From NCBI GenBank assembly GCA_973895155.1, contig OZ316893.1:13640001-13704000 (forward strand): a DNA stretch of 64,000 bases, in the 5' to 3' direction. The stretch comes from Marsupella aquatica. Taxonomy: Eukaryota > Marchantiophyta. Made by a program: the position numbers and the translations under genes. The notes under the pieces were generated by a model. It was not told the DNA's origin. It did no database searches and was given only the letters and a program-made list of their open reading frames with translations. Shown here piece after piece: positions 10,774 to 23,142 of this stretch (position 1 is the stretch's first letter; each line of letters begins with the position of its first letter).

Positions 10774-13483
10774 TCAATAGTCACTGCTTAAAGAAAACTG
10801 TGGAATCATTGAAGGTCCCTCCAGATCCAAGCCTGTGGAACCCCATGACGTTGGACTGCAAGACGCACCTACATTTCGAACCCGTTTCTTCAAGTGGTCC
10901 ATGCTTCCGACTCGCTGCATGGAAGGGGTGCGGCTCATCTTCACTCCTTGCTGCACAGTCTCAGAAATAGACTGTTCCACTTGATGCTGGCTATTCATCT
11001 GGGCTGGAGCAACAGCGGTCCTAGGTGGAGGCATCATAAAGGAATGGTTGGAACGTCCATCCGGCATGTTGCGGGAACCTGATTCCCAGCCAAACCCATG
11101 GGACGCAGCAGGCAACTCTTGTGGTCCATGACTGGAAGGCCTATGATGCTGGCCGTGCGAGCGAGCCATGCTCAACTGCCGGTGGAGTGCTGAGGCAGCC
11201 AATAACTGTAGAAACAACCAAAACCAATCCAGTACTTCAGCCCAACATTTCCGTCAAAGCCATCGAACTGTGAAAAGTCAATGTTTTAGAGTCAATGTTT
11301 GTACCTTAGCTTTCAGCATCTCAACGTATGTTTTCAACTGAAGGTTGTCCTTTGACGCGTCCTTCAATTTCTGGTTGGTAGTATGCAAGCTCTCCGCCAA
11401 AGTTGAATTCTGCACCCGTAATTGGGCGACCTAGAAAGGTGACAAAAGATGCTGATCAGAGGGAATGAAGCCCTCGTCTTACATGCGAACCTAACAAACA
11501 CCTTCTTCATCATAAATAAAACGATTCTCAGAGACTCAATAGCCATTGTTCAAAGGAGAGTTTTGAAAACTTGGTAGAGAAGGAACGAAGTGCAACAAAC
11601 AAGCCGTCCGGATCGTTTCAAAGTAAGTACCTGTGATTCCAATTCATTCAAATGAGCTTGTTTTCTTCTTCTGGATCGTCTGGCAGATTCCCTATTCGAG
11701 AGCATCCTGCATCATCATATACACGGATCTTGTCAGCTTGATTCCTCCCAATAAAATCTTTCTCGAAGCCGCTCAGCTAAATCAACTACCTGACTCATGA
11801 CAAAGCCAGAACCAACAAATCAAAGTAGACAGGACAGATACTTTTTTTAAGAAGTATAGTTCCACCGAAAATCCAGACAACTGACCAGATGATGTTGCCC
11901 TTCAAAATCGATCTCTCCTATCACTCTCTATGGAAACGGACTCGAGCTATGCTTTGTATCAAGGTGAACGTTGTGATGATCCACTCGAGTTAGATGATGA
12001 ACTAACCTTTTCACACGCTTCTCATTTCCTGGCTCCAAGTTTTGCTCGTTCTCACCGTCCTCGTCATCAGACTGGTCCTGCGATGACCCACTGGTGACCG
12101 GTTTACTGGGCAGATGGGCCGGTGTCAGGAGTCCTCCAGATGATGCTTCAACACCTGAAAAAATGTTCAGTCAATAATGGGTGTGCTTCTGTCAGAACAT
12201 CAATTGCCAAAAGACAGCAAAATCGCGTTCTTCTTGCCTTCGACACAAGAGCACGACAGCGTCTGCGAATTGCGCTTCCATCGATAGAAGTGAGATTTAA
12301 ACCTCAAATGCCCGTCTTGCGGACGCAAACGGACAGCGCATATTCCTTTTCGTGGACTTAAAAACGACAGAACATAATTTACAGCATATAATTTGTTGAC
12401 TGTCGGCCGCTCTTTCCCGAAGGTGACATTCACAAGCAAGAACTAAAGCAAATAAAAAACCATCCACCACAGTTGGATTTAAATTTAATGACTAGGAGGC
12501 AAATTAAAACCTTATTCATACCAAATTGTCCTGACGTTGCTCCGTTTCTATGTCGGAGCCCAGATTGGTCCGTCTCCGATAGACCTAACACACCTTCCTG
12601 CACACCCAAAATGGAATCGGTCAATCCAAGTCCACCATAGGGACACTTATTGGATAAACACTTCAAATCTGCCAACATACATGCTGACCAGATGACAATA
12701 GAACTACTCTTCTGGATGAGTCTCGAACAGGAGCAAATTTGTTTTAATTGGGGGGGAAGCAAGATCATGGAGCAATAGCATGCGGCCAGGATCAAACGAA
12801 GATGAGCACTATCATGAAGAAAGTATTGGCAGCCAACCTGAAACAAAGATAGGGTAACATACCCGAGCCTTCCTAGCACGTAAGCAGGCTTCGGCCAATT
12901 TTTCTTGATAGTAGTAGTTGATCTCTTGAGGATCAGAAGTGGGAGTCATCTCACTGTGCAGCCCTGAAAACAAAGGATTCAAAGCTGCCTTGATCTCCGG
13001 CTCCTCAAACGCACTCTCCGCCGTCGTCTCCTTCGATTTAGGAGGGCCGTCCGAGTCTGGCTGATCGTCCACTTTTGGAGCTGCTCCTGCGGTGCTGCCG
13101 GTGGTCGGAGCAGAATCCTCGTGCTTCGGCTCTCTCAGCTTCGCCGGTTCCTCCTCCTCATCCTGTGTGGGAGCCTCTTCGTTCTCAGCTTCGTCTCGCA
13201 ACGGCAGCACACGACAGAAGTCCTCATCATTCTCAGCTTCGTCGTCTGAAGAGACATACGTTAGAGTGTCATTGCGAGACGGTTCCCGGCAAGTATGTTT
13301 GATAAATTCTTGGAAGGCGAACTCCGAAGCGCTCCGATTCAATCCAAACTGTGGATTGTATTCACTCTCACCGCCTCCATTTCCTGCTCCTGTCTCGCTG
13401 CCGCTCTGGACTCCAACAGTCAGATCGCCACCGCTATGCCAAAGCGTGCCTACAATGTCGTCCACGGAAAATATACGCTCCAT
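10774..13483 (-). CDS. Group C bZIP transcription factor (Opaque2/bZIP10/25-like), six exons
   Basis: Coding exons, 5' to 3' on the minus strand: 12863-13483, 12522-12597, 12007-12154, 11631-11706, 11305-11430 and 10774-11205. All junctions are GT..AG and phases agree, giving 1479 bases and 492 residues. The start [12 protein letters not shown] matches the N-terminal signature of plant group C bZIPs. An acidic, Ser/Pro-rich region (about 80-170) could activate transcription. The [13 protein letters not shown] phrase precedes the bZIP. The basic region (286-294) reads NRESARRSR, with the invariant Asn and Arg that contact ACGT-core DNA, followed by a leucine zipper to about 345 spread over exons 4-5. 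The C-terminal exon carries the [13 protein letters not shown] tail. It would act in the nucleus as a dimer. The domain split over several exons agrees with this subgroup. Which paralogue it is, and its targets, cannot be told. Confidence 0.93.
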
Positions 13484-15400
13484 CGCTTTTCGACCGCTCT
13501 ACCGCACCAATCAGATGACCGCGCCGGCAGACCATTCAGCACTACACCTCACCTACAGTGCACCGAACTCACTGAAATGGCGCTCCAGACCAATCTGCAG
13601 CAAATCAAATTACAAGTCAGAAAGCCAAGGTCAACCAGTGCACTCTTCTGTGATGTGTGCGGCGTAAGGGAAGGTGTAATTAGGACATTAGGGGACAGGA
13701 AAACATCCCAAGATACACCAACTACATCTCGCCAGACTGTAAATCAATCCTTCTTAATCGTTCATCGCGAGCGATCTCCTTTACCCCCACACTGCGGCAA
13801 GAATAAGGCAGCATTTTCTCTCAAAGAAAATGCGAATTATGAGATCGTGAGACTAATTAAGCCACAGAGAGAGTGAGAAATCATGAATGGAAAATCTCCA
13901 ACCTCCTTTCGTGCTTCACGATTGAAGAAACTACGCGACGAAAAGGCTGGCATAGGCGACGTGTGGGGGACTTTCAACGGAGTAGAAGAAGAGGTCGTAA
14001 TAGATAAGATACTGCTTGAATTACATTTGCAACCTCGAGAAAACGACATCAACTCGCCAAACGCAGCAGATGAGCTCATGATCTTCATTTTCATCGAATA
14101 ATCAAATCTCTCTTCCGCCAATGAAATGAAAAGGAACCCGTGGCCTCCTACCCCATCGAGCACCAAAATCTGGGCACAACACTACCTTAAAACCGTCTTA
14201 CCTGACAACAAAAGAGAATCTATCCACGCGCGAATGGCCGTAGCGCTGGAGCTCACCGCCGCCACGAGCCGATACAACAGTACAACACCGATATACTCAA
14301 CAATCCGTCCGCAAGTTCTGCCGTTGTTTCTCAACTTCTCGCCATTGACGAAGGACTAGAATGCAGCACCACGTCCGTTGTATCCTTTCAAACTCTCTCC
14401 ACGTGTCTCTGCAACTGGTCTCTCTCTTCCCTGTATCCTCTGTGACGCAATTCGCGCAGAACGCAATCCCCGCACGCACACGGCTCCCTCAGCCTCGGGC
14501 AGGCAGGCAGGCAGGCACGGAGAGGAGAGGAGAGGAGAGGAGGAGAAGCAAGGCCGCAATGAGCGAGAGAGAGAGCGAGAGAGAGAGAGAAAGAGAGAGC
14601 GGCGAGGAGACGCAAGGCCAGGCAAGAAAGGAAAAAGGAGAAAATGTGCAGCTCGCTCTCTTATAAAGGCAGCAGACGAGGAGCAGGGCAGCAGCAGAAA
14701 CGAAATCGAGGCGAGGAGGTCCCCGTTTTCTTTGTCTCAACTCAAAGGCGACGACGCACGCGACCGCCCAACTTACGGCTGACTCTCAGAGGCGAGGCGA
14801 GGCGAGGCGATCAAGACCAGCGACGCAACAGAACCACGACGACAGCATCGACACCCAAAGATCCAGCCCGCCAGCCGGACTCTTCTGTCATCGACCGAAT
14901 CAGGAGCAGCAGCGGCACGAGGACCCGGGACGAGCCCGATTGCGAATGCGTGCACCCAACGCTATGCTCCGCGAACGCGAACGAACAAAAAAAACCTCTA
15001 GTCGGAGCCGTTCCTCCTTTTGACGCATCTCCGCCTCTCCCTTCTTCTCGAATCTCCTCATCGCTCGCTCATCATGCAGCACAGTAGCTCACCAGCAGCA
15101 GCAGCAGCAGCCAAACGCATTATCCATCGAGTTTATTCCCTCTATCCATTATCCATCGACCAGCCTCCCTCGCCCGCTTCTTCCTCCTCCCTTCCTTCCC
15201 TGCCTTCCGTTATTCCTTCGTCTTCCTTCCCACGTTTCACCAACTTACTGTGCTGCAACGGCTCGGCCTTTTCCGCTGCCGTGGCCCGTGGACGCCTCCC
15301 GTCCCCGGTCCCCGGTCCTCGGTCCCCGGTCCCCTCCGCTTTTCCGGCACGCGGTCATTCACACTAGCTGCAGTCCTCTCCTTCCCGCCAGCGTCATTTT
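13484..15400 (-). promoter_or_regulatory. Leader and promoter region of the bZIP gene
   Basis: Upstream of the bZIP start codon the minus strand contains long CT-rich (pyrimidine) tracts. The strongest is at 14505-14605, where the plus strand is (GGAGA)n then (GA)n. A CTG repeat lies at about 15093-15111. Such pyrimidine patches are frequent in plant core promoters and 5' leaders. Several short minus-strand frames, such as 13837-14166, could be upstream ORFs. I cannot establish transcription start or translation. Confidence 0.4.
14505..14605. repeat. GGAGA/GA microsatellite
   Basis: Plus-strand reading shows GGCAGGCAGG, then GGAGAGGAGAGG repeats, then an uninterrupted GAGA run. It lies in the leader or promoter of the minus-strand bZIP gene. 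Confidence 0.85.
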
Positions 15401-18400
15401 CGAGGTTCTTTCTTTTTCGCGAGTGCGGCGAATTTCACCTTTTTGAGGTTTCGTTTTTCCATCGTTTGAAGTGCATTAGAGATATCCGGAAAGTAAACCA
15501 CAGTAGAGTTTAAACTATGGTATACGTAAACTCTAGGTGAAAATTGCTATTGGAATGTTTCGATGTACAATGGTGGTGGATTTGTTGTCCATATACAAGA
15601 TCATGGTATTTTTACATATACAAAAAAAACAATGACGTTATCGTCAATTGGAATATATTTAATAGCAAAGTAATTAAAAGTTGTTCTGTTTTTAAGCACA
15701 TGTGATGAATGTCACTTTGTGCTCTTAAGGGTTTCTTTGTAGCTGGTGTCACGAATGTCACCTTTGAAGAGATTTCTTTTGCCATCTTTGGGTTTGTCAT
15801 CTTAATTAAGGTTTTTTTTTCCTTTTTAGCTTTGAAATTGTTCACGATTTAAGGTTTTTCTTTTAGCCTTTGTAACTAATGTCCCTTTGTCATCTCATTT
15901 GTGAATTGAGCTTTCACTATAGAGACAGTCTTCTTTAGTCTGGTCCAATGAATGTATTGATATGTCTATCCTTGGCTTCATTTCAGTGTACCTCAGTCAT
16001 CCTTCGTTTTATTCAAACATTGTGCTTCAACTTCATGGATAGGAGATTACAACTTGCACATAAGATAGGGTAGCTTGGTGTTGATTCTGATTACGTTTCT
16101 TTCAATCTGCATCAAACGGAACTTCATATCTACACACAACACTTGGCTCTCTCTAAGTGCATACATGCCAGCCCTGATTGTGATCCCTTACCACATAAGT
16201 GCAATTTTTACTGTACTTAGAAATGAGATGCATTTACCAGTTAGTGTAAGTCAAAGAAATTGTGCGCTCCCCATAATGTTCATAAACACTTATAGAATGT
16301 TTGAACTCATATATATGTCTTTCTTTTGCTGTAAGATCGTTTGGAAAAGAAAAGGAGAACGAGAAACCTTGCAAATAGCCAGAGTTTGCACTCAAGAGTG
16401 CACTTAGCGAGCGCTGACCGTAACAGAGATTCCCAAAGATTCCCGTGCTCACTCGCCAACTTTTAGCACGAATCAGATGAGGCAGCATTGCAGCAAGGTC
16501 CTGTACTTACCGATTATTTACGGTCGGTACAGTACTTGGGGACTCTTGGCGTTTCGAGACGGTGCGACTCCAGAGTGGAGACTCAAGAGGCTACAGTGGA
16601 GAAGGCAGTAACGTAAACCCCGTTGCCAACTACAGTAGGATAGTGTAACTACAGTAGAGAGAGCCGTAAGGTGGAACCGAGTTGTCAACGATTTGCCAGC
16701 CGTCATTCTTTTTATACAGTACTTGACCCGACCCAAAACGGGGGAGGGGCGCCGGGCGACTCTAACCCAGGTAAGCGAAACCCTAATAGTCTAACCCCGG
16801 CCCGCCGCCTGAAGTTGGTGAAAAAGCCCGGGCATAAAAATGCTGTCGCCGATTTGGGTGACCGCACACTTTGGGGCCGCGTACCATCCCACAAACAAAT
16901 GGCCTGGACACCCGCATTTTGAATACTTTGAGACGCCCTAGTAGTGTCTTTAAAAAAATATTTTTTAAATGTCTAAGAAGGGTTCCTTCACTCTTTCTAC
17001 GGGTTCACTAGGGTTGAGTCTGCCAAGCCCCATAAAGGGAGACAGGATTCTAATGACAAGTACCCAAATAAAGGGTTGAAAAGTAAGGAAAACAAAGGAA
17101 CACTAAAGAGCCATAAAGCCCAAGAGCTTGAGAGTCCCTAAAGAATGGCAAAAGAACTAAAGCTAGGAGCAACAAACTGAAAAGCTGGGTTGAAAAGGAA
17201 GGAAGAACAAGGGAAGGCCAAAGAGCCATAAAGCCCAAGAGCTTGAGAGTCACCAAAGAATGGCAAAAGAACTAAAGCTAGGAGCAACAAAATGAAAAGC
17301 GTGCTAGAGCTCCTGATGACTCTGTTTGGAACTAATTTTTTTCATCAGAGATACAGAAGCTCATGAACGGACATAACATTGGTTGACTGACAAGCCTGGA
17401 TTGACCAAATAAACTATTTTGGTACGTAACAGTACTGTTCTTTGTGAAAATATCCACATTTTTGGTCAAAAGTGACCTGGTCCATCTGGGCTGCGTGGTT
17501 CAAGGGAGGGGTTCATGTGAGCATCTTTTTCTGTTTTTAGTTCTGATTAAGGAGGACTTTAATACAATAAATGTTTGTTGAGGTCGATGACGTATTACAA
17601 CATTTGACCTCAGGACTCAGGTGGACTAATAACTATTTGGTGACATAGCAAAGCAGAGCATCTATACAAAAGAAACATTTGAGTAGAGCAACGAGTACTG
17701 TTCAAAGTGATCCATACAAAAGTGAACAGTCCTTCTAAGCAGCTGTCAAATGCTGTAGTCTATGAGTCTTCCTCCTTCCTCCCCTTTATTAGGTTTTTTT
17801 GCAAATCTTGAGCATCATTATTCTCCCATAAGGTCTTTAAAAAATACAAAAACAAAAGTCACAAAGGGCACTAAGGTCAGAAATAAATTTGCCATTCTGA
17901 TTAATGATTATTTGTATGTATAGCATGGGATCTAATTGGTTAACTTGGACTTCAAGTAATCCAACTTGATAAAATTTCAAACCTGGGGTTGGTCTACTTA
18001 CTCCAAGGATGAGGCAATTATTTCTTCATGAAGCTGTTTTTTTATTATTATCAAAATTCTTAACTCTTAAGGAACCTCGGACCTCTTGCACAAGCATGGG
18101 CCTCGGACCTGGTGATTTGAGGTTAAGTCCTCAAATCTGCTGGTAACTCTAATGCCTGATAAGGTTAGCTGGAGTGTATCCTAACCATGGTTAAGAATTT
18201 CCTCAGGTTAGACTAGTGTAGAGGCCCTATATCAATGCACTAGTGAAGAAGCCAAAAGTCAGAAAAAACGTTAGGCAAGCCTGATGACAGTGAGGCCCCA
18301 CGTCGTAGCATGAAGGCTGGAACCTTGGACCTGGTGTGCTGCAGCAAAGTCCTCCACCACTAGAGCAAATTTGAGAGGAGACAAATGGACTGTTGTTATT

Positions 18401-19758
18401 TATTCAATCAACCAACTGGTCCCTAGCCTCGCCTGTCCTTCCCTGAAACCTCTAAGAGTTGAGCAGCATGATGTTGTCCTTGCTAGTCTTCTGCACCTGA
18501 GAGATATTGGCCACCACTGAACTCATCCCCTCACTGTGCAGATTCTCTTCGACTGAACTTGTGACACTCATCTTGACTGTGCATTTTTCTCCCTAAATGC
18601 GTTGCAAATTTAAAAGACAAAGTGAAGTATTTCTTCCAAAAAATAAAACAAATAAAACAAATAAATAAATTTAAAAGACAAAGAGCACAAGGCCATGAAA
18701 CGAAGGGGCAGAGTCAGCTTGAGTTTTGGTGGATTACTATTGGCCATATTGCCCTCCCTTAATACACTTACCGGTCTAAGAGCTTCTTGTAACTGTTACT
18801 AGTTTCAGTAGAAGTAGATCATAATGCCACTAGAGGCAAAAATTGGGCAAATTACACCTATCAGCATCATTAGACACTTTTGGCCAAAGATTGCAACTTT
18901 TCTTGCTCTCATTAGCCAATTTCCTACCACACCACAGGATCCTTGTCACAATCTGACCACTCTCGTTAAATCTAGTGAGATCTAACGGTAGAGAGTTGAT
19001 ATTTAAAATTGAGACAAACAACATTGTTAGCATCTCCTCCCGGTTACCATTTGTTACTACATGACAAATGGTAATAAATCCTTAAAGATTACCCTCTCCA
19101 TCACAGCGACAAAGTCCTTCTTGTCGGGTGCCATCGAAAGTGCAGTAGTGGGTTTTCTTTTGGCTGTTCCCTTCCGTCCACAGCTTGTAGGGACCGGAGG
19201 AACATTCGCTGAAGAATATTTGGGGCCCCAGTTTTATGGTTAGCAAGAAGCACTTTTAACTTTATATATCGAGAAAACTGCTTTGCGGGGAAAGTTGGTG
19301 GGGCACGTTTACTTGGTGGGACTCCTTATTAGGGCATCTTTCCACTCACCTCCTCACCCGTTCTTGCAAGGGGCAATCTAACTAATGATCGCTGAATCGC
19401 TGATCCAAAGCTGCCATCTGGAGCCTATGGTCTAAAGTGAAGTCTCTAATATAAATCGTGATACTTGGGTAACAGCAAGTTTCTGTGAGAGTAACTGTGG
19501 GCCTGACCCAAGCTCGGCGGGCATAGTCCGTCCCTACACGTTAAGGGTCATTGGATGATTTTTACTGCTCTTCCCTTATCAGGGTTTGCCATGTAGGCAG
19601 ATTTTATATTTCATTATTTTAAACCATATTTTGCGGTGTATTTGTAGGGTTGAAGTTGAGCACAGTGCATAGCCAGGGGTGTCAGAAGTGGTGTCTGTAC
19701 ACGTGATTACACCAGATCGACAAATCCCAACCGTTTATCTAGGGTATGACCACTTAAC
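15400..19758. other. Intergenic stretch, repeats only
   Basis: AT-rich sequence with no supported gene. The clearest structure is a two-copy direct repeat of about 80 bp, starting AGAGCCATAAAGCCC, at 17107 and 17222 (period 115). The short frames present have no recognisable domain. Confidence 0.5.
17107..17300. repeat. Two-copy tandem repeat, period 115
   Basis: AGAGCCATAAAGCCCAAGAG begins at 17107 and recurs at 17222. Both copies continue through AATGGCAAAAGAACTAAAGC and GGAGCAACAAA with few differences. Confidence 0.85.
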
Positions 19759-19878
19759 ATATATTTAGGGTCTTTCATTGCTCCTTAATGGAGCAATGGG
19801 GCTCCCGTATGCCTGCGGGTCGGCATGTGGTCGCCCCATATGCTCCATTAAAGAGCATATTAGGACCATAAATATATA
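19759..19878. repeat. Long imperfect hairpin (MITE-like or miRNA-precursor-like)
   Basis: The arm starting TATATTTAGGGTC at 19760 and the arm ending GACCATAAATATA near 19877 are inverted copies over about 43 bases, with roughly 80 per cent complementarity by eye. The inner part of the stem is especially regular (TTAATGGAGCA against TGCTCCATTAA). The loop of about 30 bases contains ATGCC...GGCAT, which can pair again. It could be a small foldback transposon or a small-RNA hairpin. No target duplication was identified. Confidence 0.7.
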
Positions 19879-19879
19879 C

Positions 19880-22475
19880 TTTATGTCATTATCACCCTCT
19901 TTGCAGTAAGGGGGAAAATGGGCCTGATGGTTTAGCAGTCCTGAAGCCTGAGAGGCAGAGGGGTGCACTACCCCCCTACGGTGCTTGCCACCTCCTGTTT
20001 GGCTCTCCTCTGTTCTCATCCTCCTAGGTTTGGTTGCGGAAAAACTGGGCTGAAATTGTGTGTCCAATTCCAGGTAGGCTCACTTCTCCGCTCTGTCAGT
20101 GATGATCAATGCTGAATTTTCATGCTTGTTTGTTTAAACACAGAAACTTTTTTTCATGCCCCCCTGCCCAAAACCAGATAAAATGGATGGGCCAAGACTG
20201 TTGCCGGTCCCATAAGTTTTGCCAGGGAGCTTGCAAGATCAATTTTCACTCCCAATGGGCCCAGAACGTTTTCAACTTACTTCCCTTCTTGAAATAAGTA
20301 AAAGTAAGTACCTCTATGTCACTTTTCATAACTGCAATTCCTTACTAATCTATGACCTACAATTACTAAAATATGATTAAAACACCACTTACTTGGCATG
20401 TGAATCTAGAAGTTTAAAGAACCTGCCGCGTCCCAGAGCTAGCCAAGGTGGTCCCAACTCTCAATATGGACTCGGGTTGTCTTTCCATCAGTTTGGGGCC
20501 ATGGACACCCCTTCCTAATTCCTTCCACCATGTGGTTTGCTTATAGTGGGACACCTTGTGAAGAACTCTCGCTTACTGTCCTTGTTCATTCATTGGCTTC
20601 TATCTCTTTGAAATGTCCACATGTCAATACAAACAACCCAGATGACAAGATGGATCCAAGACCAGCACCTTCTACTCCGCTAGACTAACCGAGTCAACCA
20701 CAATAGGACTCATTTTGACCGTGGATATTAATGTGTTAACCATCTAAATCCGCTCGATTGCGGCGGGAACATTCTCCCTGGTCATCCCAACGTAGCTTAC
20801 TTTAGTTTACTTTAGCTTACTTTAGCTTAGTCATAGATAGATAGTCATACAGGACAGAAGTAAGCGGCGTTCCCCAGACCGACCGCCAGCTTGCCGCCAC
20901 TCGCAGGACGGGAACGGATAAGGGGACCCGGCCTTCCCCGGTTAAATTACCGTACTGGGATATTATGGGAGCGGATGGAAAGGTAAAGTCTCTGACAGTT
21001 ATCGAGCCGTCCGATTGAACGTTGAGCGAAGTGCTGCCGTCCGTAATTGAGTGGTAGGCCCCGTTCTGCATTTAAGTTTTTAATCTTGGCGGGAGTAGAT
21101 GCACTGGGGCCTGGGAGCCAAGACTTGTGGATAAGGGGCCTTGGCGACCAGAATTGCATGGAACGCGATCCTGGTCCGCCTAGGACAGCCACCGGCTTCG
21201 TTGGAGTGCGGAGGACGCGTGTCCGTCGTGAGAAGAGGGCGACTGGCTATTGTCGGTCACGAGAACCGGGAATGATGAAAAGCTCCCGACAGGTGTGTTC
21301 CTCAACTTGCAGAGATCGGCATGTGGACCAATGAGGACAGCGGTCTGTAGAGAATATATGTAGCCTGGTCCGTCCAGGAGGGGTGGGACTCGGGCAGGGA
21401 AACTTTGAGGGTTTTCTCTTTTTCCGAAGTGTGTGAAAGAGTAGATTGCTCTATGACCATTAGATCTCACTATATTTATGGTGACAGCCAGATTGCCAAT
21501 TTCATGGGCCAACTTTCGTCAAAACAAGGCTGGATTGGGGCCTGTGGGGTCAATAGCTTCAATCAATCGGTAGGAATGTATTTATTCTTTTTATGAATTA
21601 CTCCAATGAAAGCAAACTATTTAACTGATATTTTGTTGTCCTTCATGTTATCATACAACCTAATGAGCCTATGGGTCGGTAGAGCTCTTTTGGCTTTTCT
21701 AGTTGTGGAAAGGTAAGGACAGAACACCTTTCCATGAACTTTCCTGTTTATTGCTAACTAACAACAGATTACCACTCGCTAGCATATAACAGTCCCATGC
21801 GAATGAAATCTTTTGGGATGACATCACTCGACACGCTTTTATATCTCTCCTGAGCGACAAAATGATCAACTTCGTTACAACATTCCATGCCTCCAGATGA
21901 TTCCAGCCAAAGCTTCAACTTGTCTGAATAAATATAACCAGGAACCAGGGTCATACTTCTTCCCTCAGAATGCACCAAAATGGAAGGCTCCTGAACCGTT
22001 CAGGTTTCATTGGACCCAAAGTCGACCCCCACCTGTTATGTACTCCACTCCTGCAGTTGGATTGAGGGCAGGCCCCCAAACAGATTTTGCATGTGCAACC
22101 AGCCCTCAACAGTCCAGCTCTAGATCTCCTCCCCACATTCCCAGAGAGAGGCAGTCTATCGCTAAGTCTACTGTCCAATCATCGTTTTGCCGAGGACTCT
22201 AAAGGGATGAAAAATTCCAGTCCTCTAAGTTTTGTCTTGCCCTTACTTGCCTAAAGTACTCCCTTACTTGCCTAAAGTACTTCCTATTCCACTGGGTCGC
22301 TCTGCAAATCACTTTATGCTAGGGAAATCAATGGATCTCATACTGGTAAGGTTCAATGGATCTCATATTGGAAGGTTGCAGACATACGAGATGGCCTTAG
22401 CCAAACATAGAGGCAAGCCTCTCCAAGATATTTACTCTAGTTAATTTAGAAGTTTTGACCCTAAGATGGGATTGT
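19880..22475. other. Intergenic stretch without a recognised gene
   Basis: Moderately GC-rich patches (20820-21400) contain open frames of 60-110 codons on both strands. Examples are 20817-21071 minus, with YHSITDGSTSLNV, and 21047-21334 plus. I recognise no family in any of them and see no convincing splice structure. Small repeats: GCTTACTTTA units at 20793-20828 and a doubled CTTACTTGCCTAAAGTACT at about 22242-22281. Confidence 0.4.
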
Positions 22476-22477
22476 TC

Positions 22478-22710
22478 ATCTACAACTATAATAAGAGATT
22501 TTATTTTTTTGTCCTTCGTCCCAATACAAAATGCTCCTGGGCAGGAGATATCCACAGCCGTTGGATTCTATTAGTTGTTTTTCCTGATCATTGATGGAAA
22601 AAATATGCACCCCTGACACATATGTGCTTCCCGTTGCTCCATAAATACCCCGGCCGATATCTATGGACCAGACCTCCTTGCACAGTGCAAAACACTGGCA
22701 CAGGGCTCAT
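22478..22710. repeat. Dispersed repeat, copy 1
   Basis: This segment, from the CTACAACTATAATAAG stretch through CACAGCCGTTGGATTC and ATATGCACCCCTG, recurs diverged at about 28916-29160. The order of motifs is the same in both copies, so they are copies of one unidentified repeat family. No coding capacity seen. Confidence 0.75.
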
Positions 22711-23142
22711 ACCTTATAATTGTGCACAATTGTATGTATATATGTCTTCCTATGGAAAAAACCCAGCCCTAAAACCATGTTATCCTAGTTCAACATAAGT
22801 TTCCATAAATCCTGTGCAAGCTTAAGAATCATATTCAAGAAAGTTTGGATCCCATTTAATCTTATATCTCCAGAATTCACTAGTTCCCGAGATTTCTCGA
22901 GAAGTTTCCCAAAACTCATTCACTAGGCCAGATGAAGTTGTAGGGAAACTTCCAGTTGCGTCCCACACTTTCCAGACAGACTGCTCTTACTAAGTAGAAG
23001 TTATTGCTTACATTGTCGGCCCTTTAAAATCTGGAAGGTAACTTTCTATCAAAATATGACATATACTATGTACGACACCCCTATATACAATGATAATACT
23101 AATTTTTTCCTTCCAATTAATGAATGTAATCACATTTTGATG

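Noticed and set aside
13075-13876. Plus-strand frames of 75-193 codons opposite bZIP exon 1
   Set aside because: They are antisense to a well-supported exon with matching splice phases.
13837-14166. Minus-strand 109-codon frame upstream of the bZIP gene, a possible upstream ORF
   Set aside because: No conservation information, no recognised peptide, and no evidence for the transcription start. Sucrose-responsive uORFs belong to group S1 bZIPs, not group C.
14356-14740. Minus- and plus-strand frames rich in Ser/Leu or Arg/Glu
   Set aside because: Both arise from the GA/GGAGA microsatellite and are low-complexity artefacts.
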